Positions 1 to 5,733 of a stretch of 7,844 nt of DNA are shown in pieces. Within the stretch, counting starts at the first letter, position 1; each line of letters opens with the position of its first letter. The notes under the pieces were generated by a model. It was not told the DNA's origin. It made no database searches and saw only the letters and a program-made list of their open reading frames with translations. The DNA comes from a bacterium HR39 (lineage in GTDB: Bacteria; Pseudomonadota; Alphaproteobacteria; Geminicoccales; Geminicoccaceae), in assembly GCA_002898955.1 (NCBI GenBank), contig BEIP01000047.1, positions 1-7,844 on the forward strand, written 5' to 3'. The translations under genes and the position numbers were made by a program.

Positions 1-1259
1 CCTGCCGGCCGAGGCGCTGCGCACGGTGATCGACACCCCCGCGGCGAAGGCCATGTGCGAGGGCGAACCCGGCGAGGTGCACCTGCGGGTCGCCAATCTC
101 GCCGACCGCGAGATCTGGATCGACTTGGGCGACGCCGCTTGGCGGGCGGTGCGGGTGACGGCGGACGGCTGGGAGGTGGTCGAACGGCCGCCGGTCCCCT
201 TCCGCCTGCCCGCCTCGCTGCGAGCGCTGCCCGAGTTGGTCGGGAGCCCCGAAGCACTCGATGCGCCGTTCGATCTGCTGCCCGGGTGCGCGCGAGCGGG
301 TGCTGGTGACGGCCTGGCTGCCGTGCGCGCTGCACGGACGGCGGCCGTTCCCGCTGCCGGCGCCGGTGGGCGAGGCGGGAGCCGCCGAGACCACCACCTC
401 GGAATGGCTGCTGCGGCTGGTGGACCCGCGCGAGCCGGCGCTGCGCTCGCCGCCACGCGAGGTGCGCGACCTCGCGGCCGCCGCCTGGAACCTGCACGCG
501 GTGGGCTTCGACGACATCCCGCAGATCGGCCCGGAGCCGGCCGACGCCCTCTGCCGGCTCGCCACCGGCTCCGGCTTCGGCGGACGGGCGCTGTTCACCG
601 ACACCGACGAGGCGGTGTTCGCCGCGGCCCGGCCGGTCCCGGTCGACGGCATCCCCGACCTGCCGGCACGGGCCGATCTGCTCGATCGCGCCCTGGTGGT
701 GACCCTGCCGCGGCTGCCGGACGGGGAGCGGTTGCCGCTGGCCGAGCTGGAGGGGCGCCTCGCGCGGCTGCTGCCGGGGGCGTTCGGCGAGCTGCCGGAC
801 CGCCTCGCCCGCGGCCTGCGCGAGCAGTCGCGGGTGCGCCTCGTCCGCGCCCCGCGCATGGCCGACGCGGCCCGCCGGGCCGAGGCCTGCGGGCTCGCCG
901 GCGCGGCGGCGCTGATGCCGGACAACCGCTCCTCCGCCCTCGCCGATCCCGTCGCGGAGGACGTGGTGGCCCGCGAGCTGGTGGCTCTCGTGCGCGAGCG
1001 GGGATGCCGGCGCGGGACCTGCCGGCAGCTCCCGGTGGAGCCGAACCGGGGGCGGGGCGAAGCCGCGCGAGCCGGCCGGCCCACGACGCCGCGCGGCCTG
1101 TCGGAGAAGCTGCGCCGCATCGCCCCGGCCCTGCACGAGATCGGCATCGGGATCGGCCAGGAGCGGGAGGGGCGCAACCGCGCGCGCATCGTCGAACTGC
1201 GGCTCGTCTCCGGTGCGGGCGGGGAAACCCTCCTCGACGGGCCGGACGGCCGTGGCTTC

Positions 1260-1282
1260 TCCGCGGACGGTGCGGACGGTTC
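1260..1282 (+). repeat. 23-bp direct repeat, copy 1
   Basis: Contains tccgcggacggtgcggac and is repeated without mismatch at 1335-1357, exactly 75 bp (25 codons) downstream. Both copies lie in the C-terminal tail of the ATPase pseudogene and encode SADGADGS in its frame. Short-sequence duplication of this sort is common in the tails of this family. Confidence 0.85.
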
Positions 1283-1334
1283 GCCCTCCACGACCGTCCG
1301 CGTCGGATCCTCCGGGCCGCGAGGGATCGGCGCG

Positions 1335-1357
1335 TCCGCGGACGGTGCGGACGGTTC
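1335..1357 (+). repeat. 23-bp direct repeat, copy 2
   Basis: Exact second copy of the element at 1260-1282, in the same reading frame because the offset is 75 bp. The flanking bases differ on both sides, so the identity is confined to the 23 bp. Confidence 0.85.
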
Positions 1358-1720
1358 CGCCGGCACGCCGTCCGGTGACGGACGGGGTGTGGCGGCGGCC
1401 TCCGGCACGGACGATCCGCTGGCCGTGGCGGCGGCCCATCTCGCGGGCGGCCGCTGCGACCTCGCACGCGAAGCCCTGAACGCCGCGGGAGCCGATCTCG
1501 ATCCGGTCACCCTCTATCGCATCGCCTGCGAGCGCGATCCGGTGGCGGTCGAGGCGGCGCTTCGCGCGTGTCTCGATGCCGGCCCCGCGATGCGACGGGC
1601 CGGCTGACGACGGTCCCGCAGCTCCGGGCCCGGCACCGCGGGGATGCGTTCCCCCGTCCGGCCGCCGGGCCCGGGGCCGGTGCGCGACCGGGTCCGCCGT
1701 CGCCGACGATCGGCCCGCCG

Positions 1721-1760
1721 CCGTCACGTGGCGGTCACGTCTCCGCCACCGGGCCGTCAT
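1721..1760 (+). promoter_or_regulatory. Double Pho box (candidate PhoB binding array) upstream of phoD
   Basis: Four 7-bp units stand exactly 11 bp apart with 4-bp spacers: CCGTCAC (1721-1727), CGGTCAC (1732-1738), CCGCCAC (1743-1749) and CCGTCAT (1754-1760). The PhoB consensus is CTGTCAT-N4-CTGTCAT; three units keep the GTCA core and the fourth has GCCA. Two adjacent boxes of two units each is a known layout for strongly PhoB-activated promoters. The array ends 51 bp before the phoD start codon, a sensible distance for an activator site. A clear -10 element is not visible downstream. The same stretch can also fold (arms 1728-1734 and 1743-1749), so a hairpin role is a weaker alternative. Confidence 0.68.
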
Positions 1761-1795
1761 CCACCTCCGCCATGCGGATGCCGCAGTCTGCAGCG

Positions 1796-1804
1796 AGGGG
1801 GGGG
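1796..1804 (+). promoter_or_regulatory. Ribosome binding site of phoD
   Basis: A purine run of one A followed by eight G lies 7 bases before the GTG at 1812-1814. It supports GTG 1812 as the start, which gives a protein beginning with a proper twin-arginine signal peptide. A G8 run at the ribosome site could itself vary in length. Confidence 0.5.
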
Positions 1805-1850
1805 TGCAACCGTGGACCGATCCGTTCGTCTCGACCGTCGTCGTCTGCTC

Positions 1851-1856
1851 GGGGGG
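1851..1856 (+). other. G-run frameshift site in the phoD signal peptide
   Basis: Six G at this site break the frame between the n-region (VDRSVRLDRRRLLGG) and the hydrophobic core (AGALAGGAVLAG). Seven G would join them without any other change. Confidence 0.75.
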
Positions 1857-2884
1857 CCGGCGCGCTGGCCGGCGGAGCGGTGCTGGCCGGCCTGCCGCTC
1901 GGCGCCCCGGCGGTGGTGGCCGCGTCGCGCATCCGCGTCACCCACGGCGTCCAGGCCGGAGACGTGGACGGCGATCGCGCGGTGATCTGGGCGCGGGCCG
2001 ACCGGCCGGCCCGCATGCTGGTACGCTGGGGTACCCGCGAGAACCTGTCGGATGCGCGCCACGCACCGCCGCTCCACGTCTCCGCGGCCGGCGACTTCAC
2101 CGGCAAGATCGAGCTCGTCGGCCTGCCGGCGGGCCAGAGGATCGTCTACGAGGTGCGGATGCTCGACCTCGGCGACCTGCGCACCCTCTCCGAGCCGGTG
2201 CGCGGCAGCTTGGTCACGCCGCCCACCTCCGACCGCACCGTGCGCATCCTCTGGTCCGTCGACCTCTGCGGGCAGGGCTGGGGCATCGATCCCGACTTCG
2301 GCGGCTATCGCATCTTCCGCGCCATGGCGGCGCTGGAGCCGGATCTGTTCGTCTTCTCGGGCGACTGCATCTACGCCGACAATCCGCTGGTCGAGCGGGT
2401 CGAGACGGAATGGGGCGTGTGGCGCAACATCGTGACGCCCGACAAGGCCAAGGTGGCGGAGACGCTGGACGAGTTCCGTGGCAACTATCGATACAAGCTG
2501 CTGGACGAGAACATGCGTTCGTTTCTCACACGGACGGCGTTGATAGCCCAGTGGGACGACCACGAAGTGCGAAACAACTGGTACTGGGAACGACGTCGTG
2601 AGGACGACGACCGATATACCGAAAAGAGCGCCGCCGTCCTCGCCGCCCGTGCGATGCGGGCCTTCCACGAGTACATGCCGACGCGCATCACGCCGGAGGA
2701 ACCGCATCGGCTGTTCCGCAGCTTCCGCTTCGGCCCGCACGTGGAGATCTTCCGCATCGACATGCGGACCTACCGTGGCCCGAATACCCAAGGCCGCGAG
2801 CGCGAGGCGGGACCGACCACCGCCATCCTCGGCCGGCGCCAGCTGCGCTGGCTGATGGACGCCCTCGCCCGCTCGGACGCGACC

Positions 2885-2887
2885 TAG
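2885..2887 (+). other. In-frame amber codon in phoD
   Basis: TAG interrupts the text SDAT-stop-KIVAADMPLG. PhoD proteins I recall read ATWKVIAADMP here, so the site is a TGG to TAG change of one base. Homology continues in the same frame beyond it. Confidence 0.85.
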
Positions 2888-3038
2888 AAGATCGTCGCCG
2901 CCGACATGCCGCTCGGTCTCTGGGTGCCCGACCGGCAGGGCGATCGCACCCTGGTCGAGGCGGTCGCCCAGGGCGATCCCGGCGCACCGGCCGGCCGCGA
3001 GCTGGAGATCGCCGACCTGCTGCGCTTCCTCGCGATCC

Positions 3039-3043
3039 GGGGG
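3039..3043 (+). other. G-run frameshift site near the phoD 3' end
   Basis: Five G at this site break the frame between LLRFLAIRG and VRNVVWITADVHY. Six G would restore it. This is the second G-run contraction in the same gene. Confidence 0.8.
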
Positions 3044-3419
3044 TGCGCAACGTGGTGTGGATCACCGCCGACGTGCACTACGCCGCCGCGCATCTCTACG
3101 ATCCGGCACAGGCCGCCTTCTCCGACTTCCTGCCGTTCTGGGAATTCGTGGCCGGGCCCCTCAACGCCGTTACCTTCGGCCCCAACGAACTGGACCGCAC
3201 CTTCGGGCCGCGGGTGATCTTCCCGAAGGCGACGGAGCCGGGACGGAGGAACCTGCCGCCGCTCGCCGGACTGCAGTCCTTCGGCGAACTCGAGGTGGAC
3301 GGTACGACGCGGGCGCTCACCGCCCGTCTGCGCGATCTCGAGGGCCGGGTGCTGTTCGAGCGGCGCCTCGAGCCGGAGGTGGCCTGAGAGGCCGAGCCGC
3401 GTCGGTCCGGGGCGGGGAA

Positions 3420-3447
3420 GGAGGCGCGCCACCACCGGCGCGCCTCC
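3420..3447. terminator. Strong GC hairpin between convergent phoD and NicO-like remnant
   Basis: A perfect 11-bp stem (ggaggcgcgcc at 3420-3430, ggcgcgcctcc at 3437-3447) closes a 6-base loop. It starts 32 bases after the phoD stop and lies next to the 3' end of the opposite-strand transporter remnant, so it could end transcription from both sides. There is no T-run on either side, so it is a GC-type or partial terminator by inference. Confidence 0.6.
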
Positions 3448-3469
3448 GGCCACGGCGCCACGGCCCGCA

Positions 3470-4126
3470 TCGGGCCTCCGACACCCGGCCGGCCACGGTC
3501 CCGTCGAGCTCGGTCACGAGCCCGATCGGGCCGACGAGGGCGGTGAACCGCCCAAGACCACCCGCAGCCCTCGAGGCGTGCAGGACGGCGGATCGGGCGG
3601 GCGCTGCCGACACCCAGCGGCCATGCCAATGCCACCATGGCCGGGGTCGGGCCCACGCCGAAGGCGCCCATGGCGAGCAGACCCGTCACCAGCCCGCCGG
3701 CCGCCGCCAGCACGGCGACTGCCGCGCCCGAGCCGGCGGGACCGCGCAGCATGCCGATGGCCAGCGCCCGTCCGCGACCGGCGTGCTCACGCAAGTGCTC
3801 CGCATCGGTGCCGTGATCGTGACCCGGGACGTGCGGATGCAGGTGGAGATGCCAGCGCCCATCGTGACGGTGCAGGTGGACGTGTCATCACGCCCGCCGC
3901 AGACGCACCAGAAGATCGCTGCCCACCACCACGACCGCCGGCGCCAGGAGCGCTTCCGGGAAGCCGAAGACCGCCGGCGGGGACATGAGGCTCGTGAGCG
4001 CGAAAAAGGCGGTGGCCCTTGCGCTGGCAAGGGTATGTCCCAGCCCCCACGGGACCCCGACTGTGGCCGCGGCCGCCGGACGCCTCCGGCGCACGGATCG
4101 TGGCGTCGACGCCCCCTGCTCCGGCT
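3470..4126 (-). pseudogene. Decayed NicO-like nickel/cobalt transporter
   Basis: Reading leftward, the remnant begins near 4126 with degenerate sequence, then RRRRPAAAATVGVPWGLGHT, which matches the second part of NicO-type permeases (…LGALWGLGHT…), followed by hydrophobic residues to DLLVRLRRA. Two adjacent stops (TGA TGA, 3885-3890) interrupt. The same frame continues with a His-rich loop HVHLHRHDGRWHLHLHPH, then RALAIGMLRGPAGSGAAVAVL, equivalent to the family's GMxHGxAGSAA motif. A frameshift near 3600 carries the last membrane segment, FTALVGPIGLVTELDGTVAG. In the family, His-rich loops between membrane segments go with Ni/Co handling. The N-terminal HX4D-type metal motif is not recognisable. 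With two stops, at least one frameshift and lost motifs this is a genuine pseudogene. Related exporters (RcnA, TauE/SafE-like) cannot be excluded as the source. Confidence 0.6.
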
Positions 4127-4170
4127 GAGACCTGCTGACAGCCTCAGGTGGAAGACGCGCCGGAGCGGCG

Positions 4171-4240
4171 TGCCGCATCGGGCCGCATCTTGCCGGATCT
4201 CCGCCCATCTCGCCGGATCTCGGCGCATCCCGCCCCATTG
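4171..4240. repeat. Seven tandem 10-bp units
   Basis: Successive 10-mers read tgccgcatcg, ggccgcatct, tgccggatct, ccgcccatct, cgccggatct, cggcgcatcc and cgccccattg, close to a consensus ygccgsatct. The next three 10-mers to 4270 fit only weakly. The period is close to one DNA turn, so any bound protein would see the units on one face. The units encode nothing convincing, and 10 bp is not a codon multiple. Confidence 0.65.
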
Positions 4241-4767
4241 GAGCCGCTCCGCGGCGGATCCGGCCGGTCTCTTTCCCGGCGGCCCGTAGCGATCTGCGGC
4301 CCCGCAGGCGGCCTCGGGGGCGGCTGCGGCGCCCGCCGGCGCGGGTCCCGTCTCCGGCGGTCAGCGCCTCTCGGCATCCCTTCCGTAGCAGGGCAAGTGG
4401 CCGGACGACCCTCCCCCCTCCGGAACTCCGCCGCGCGCAAGGGGTTACGAGGCCGATCAGCGGGATTCAGTCGTACACGAAAAGTTCGGCAAAATGCGCG
4501 CGGGGGGTCGTGCGGGCCGGCATGGAACATGCGTGCGGGCGGAGCGAGGGAAACCTTTACGCCCCAACGCCTTCGCCGCTCCCGCCCGCGGCGCTCCCGG
4601 ACGCCTCCACGATGTCACGAAGCGCGCACCGAGGGAAGTCTCAGGAGCTGTCAGCCGCGCTCTCGCCCCCCGTCTTCGATGGCGCTAGCACCGATCGCCG
4701 GACCGGTCAAGCGCGGAAGCGAACCGCAGGTCGCGGATCCCGGCACCTCTGTTCCCATGATGTTGGC

Positions 4768-4804
4768 GACTCCGCGCCACGCTCCGCGGATGGTGGGGAA
4801 GGTG
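4768..4804 (+). repeat. Dispersed repeat, copy A
   Basis: This 37-bp element has the core tccgcggaYggtggg and aligns without gaps to copy B (4979-5015) with 29 of 37 bases equal. It is inverted relative to copy C (4830-4866), and A and C can pair as a long imperfect hairpin with a loop of about 25 bases. Origin unknown. Confidence 0.6.
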
Positions 4805-4829
4805 CCGCGGCGCCCCGGAGCCGCGCCGC

Positions 4830-4866
4830 CTTTTCCACCGTCCGGACCATGGCACGCGAATGTCAA
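4830..4866 (-). repeat. Dispersed repeat, copy C (inverted)
   Basis: The reverse complement reads gacattcgcgtgcc, then tccggacggtggaaaagg. It follows copies A and B in order with a few small indels. Together with copy A it makes a REP-like palindromic unit. Confidence 0.5.
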
Positions 4867-4978
4867 CGGCCGGTTAAGGGCGGGCAGGCGGTCCGTGGCG
4901 CCTGTCGATTCGGAGGCCGGAGCGCATGCGGAACGTGCCGGACGCCGGCCGGAGCGCGGCCGTTCACGTCGCCTCGAC

Positions 4979-5015
4979 GACTTCGCGCCGGAATCCGCGG
5001 ACGGTGGGAAAGGGG
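4979..5015 (+). repeat. Dispersed repeat, copy B
   Basis: Same orientation as copy A, 211 bp downstream, 29/37 identical. The mismatches cluster in four bases before the conserved tccgcgga core. Confidence 0.6.
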
Positions 5016-5163
5016 CGGGCGCGGGAGCAGAGACGGCAGGCGGTCGGCAGGGTCGCCCCCGCGACGGCTGCCGTCGGGCCACCGTGTCCGCCCGTGCCGG
5101 AGTACGACCGGGCGTTCCTCGAACACGCGGCGCGGGAGCTCGAACGGCTCCCGCCCCACGGCG

Positions 5164-5181
5164 CTGTCGTGCGACTGTCGG
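5164..5181 (+). promoter_or_regulatory. Pho-box-like pair
   Basis: CTGTCGT (5164-5170) and CTGTCGG (5175-5181) are separated by 4 bases, the 11-bp spacing of a PhoB site, and each matches CTGTC of the consensus exactly. CACAAT at 5190-5195 could serve as a -10. No clear target gene lies downstream apart from the doubtful ORF at 5330, so this may be a relic or chance. Confidence 0.3.
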
Positions 5182-5312
5182 AGGATGACCACAATCCGGC
5201 GCCAGCAGGCGCGGGCATGCGCAGGCCGTGGTCAATGCCACCCCATGCTCGCGCAGCGGCTCGGGCGCTCATGCACCGCATCATGTGTAGGGACGGCTTA
5301 AGGGATGCCCAC

Positions 5313-5323
5313 GGAGGTGGAGG
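5313..5323 (+). promoter_or_regulatory. Strong Shine-Dalgarno-like sequence
   Basis: GGAGGTGGAGG ends 6 bases before the ATG at 5330. It is the best ribosome site in the window, but the downstream frame does not look like a protein. Confidence 0.35.
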
Positions 5324-5329
5324 CATAAC

Positions 5330-5626
5330 ATGTTGAAAGGACTAGCATTGCCCATCCCGTCAGGCGGCCGCTCCCTCCGCCCGAAGCCCGTCTCCCGCCA
5401 CCGCCCGATTCGTCGAGGTTCGCCGGACGACGCGGGCCGTCGCGGACGGACGCGTGCGCGGCGGGGACCCGGTGCGCGCGTCCTCCGGGTCGGATGCGGA
5501 CGGGAGGCCCGAGGGGCCGACCACGAGGACGGGACACCGTCCATCGAAGGTGGGGATGCCGGACAAGAGACCGCATCGGTACGGGACATGCGCCGCATCG
5601 CCCGCATGGGCACCCGGATCCCCTGA
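5330..5626 (+). CDS. Doubtful small ORF of 98 residues
   Basis: The frame begins MLKGLALPIPSGG after a strong Shine-Dalgarno and ends RMGTRIP. Beyond the first dozen residues it is Arg/Gly-rich with no domain, membrane segment or cysteine pattern, like the translation of non-coding GC-rich DNA. It could be a true small gene, the start of a decayed gene, or chance. The AT-richer DNA around its start and the Pho-box-like pair 150 bp upstream are the only supporting signs. No function can be suggested. Confidence 0.2.
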   Translation: MLKGLALPIPSGGRSLRPKPVSRHRPIRRGSPDDAGRRGRTRARRGPGARVLRVGCGREARGADHEDGTPSIEGGDAGQETASVRDMRRIARMGTRIP

Positions 5627-5671
5627 TGCCGGGCGAGTGCCCGCCCGCGCGTCCTCACGATGCGACGGGAC

Positions 5672-5733
5672 CCGGAGCGCCGCACGGGCGAGGGTTACGG
5701 ACCGGTGCGGCACTCAGGTCCCGGACGCTCCGG
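5672..5733 (-). terminator. Nested inverted repeats at the 3' end of the ligase gene
   Basis: An inner pair (gccgcac 5679-5685, gtgcggc 5705-5711) begins 2 bases after the stop codon on the - strand. An outer pair (ccggagcg 5672-5679, cgctccgg 5726-5733) encloses it, with its right arm inside the last codons. No T-run follows, so termination is inferred from position and folding only. Confidence 0.3.

Larger units (their letters stand above)
2..1607 (+). pseudogene. 3' part of a mobile-element-type ATP-binding protein, frameshifted
   Basis: The gene enters from the left edge in the frame starting at base 2 and moves to the frame starting at 261 near 284-291; one extra base (or two lost) there joins the halves into 534 residues. 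The first ~90 residues hold the conserved region of this family (IWIDLGDAAWRAV, then a PPVPFR stretch). An ATPase core follows: a Walker A region GEAGAAETTT at 369-398, where family members I know have GxxGxxKST; a Walker B-like VGFDD; then DALCRLATGSGF and ARADLLDRAL. A C-terminal winged-helix-like piece GLSEKLRRIAPALHEIGI follows, then ~135 low-complexity residues rich in SADGADG. I know the family as ATP-binding proteins of phages, plasmids and integrated elements, probably acting in replication; that role is inference. The Walker lysine reads as glutamate (GAG, 387-389), so even the repaired protein may not bind ATP. Most likely a decaying element gene; the frameshift alone could be a sequencing error. 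Confidence 0.72.
1812..3387 (+). pseudogene. phoD: Alkaline phosphatase D, Tat-exported, disrupted by two frameshifts and one nonsense codon
   Basis: PhoD hydrolyses phosphomonoesters and phosphodiesters outside the cytoplasm to supply phosphate under starvation. The start GTG 1812 gives a Tat signal with RLDRRRLLGG, continued in the next frame by a hydrophobic stretch ending AVVAA. The PhoD N-terminal domain follows (IRVTHGVQAGDVDGDRAVIW), then the metallophosphatase domain with SGDCIYAD, QWDDHEVRNNWY, DMRTYRGPN, ADMPLGLWV and ADVHYAAAHLYDP, the regions that hold the metal ligands. Lesions: G6 where G7 is expected (1851-1856), TAG at 2885-2887 where relatives have Trp, and G5 where G6 is expected (3039-3043). 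Restoring both G bases gives 525 residues, normal for the family (about 520), and the domain is otherwise well conserved. So the damage is recent, switchable, or a sequencing artefact. The family call is very secure; the pseudogene call is less so. Pho boxes upstream fit phosphate control. Confidence 0.88.
4241..5713. other. Long intergenic stretch without a convincing gene
   Basis: Long open frames exist on both strands but they are Arg/Pro/Gly-rich, lack recognisable domains and are what GC-rich DNA gives by chance. Inside are three diverged copies of a repeat (4768-5015), a Pho-box-like pair (5164-5181), a good Shine-Dalgarno in front of a doubtful small ORF (5313-5626), and, on the - strand at about 5360-5545, a fragment (VLVVGPSG … ARVVRRTSTNRA … GDGLRAEG) faintly like ribose 1,5-bisphosphate kinase PhnN. 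Two AT-richer patches, 4465-4500 and 5281-5350, could carry promoters, but no clear -35/-10 pair is visible. The stretch looks like old decayed sequence. Confidence 0.55.

Noticed and set aside
1711..1756. Nested inverted repeat as a terminator of the ATPase gene
   Set aside because: The 11-bp phased direct repeats explain the same bases better; the outer arms are unevenly spaced and there is no T-run.
1757..2791. 344-residue open frame on the - strand across phoD
   Set aside because: Antisense shadow; the + strand shows clear PhoD motifs.
1568..2887. Single long frame from 1568 as the phoD coding region
   Set aside because: Its first ~90 codons are non-coding and would overlap the previous gene and include the Pho-box array; the real start is GTG 1812 in another frame.
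4171..4240. CRISPR array
   Set aside because: Units are 10 bp, contiguous and without unique spacers.
4148..5336. Several overlapping long frames on both strands of the intergenic region
   Set aside because: Arg/Pro/Gly-rich, mutually overlapping, without ribosome sites or recognisable domains; expected by chance at this GC content.
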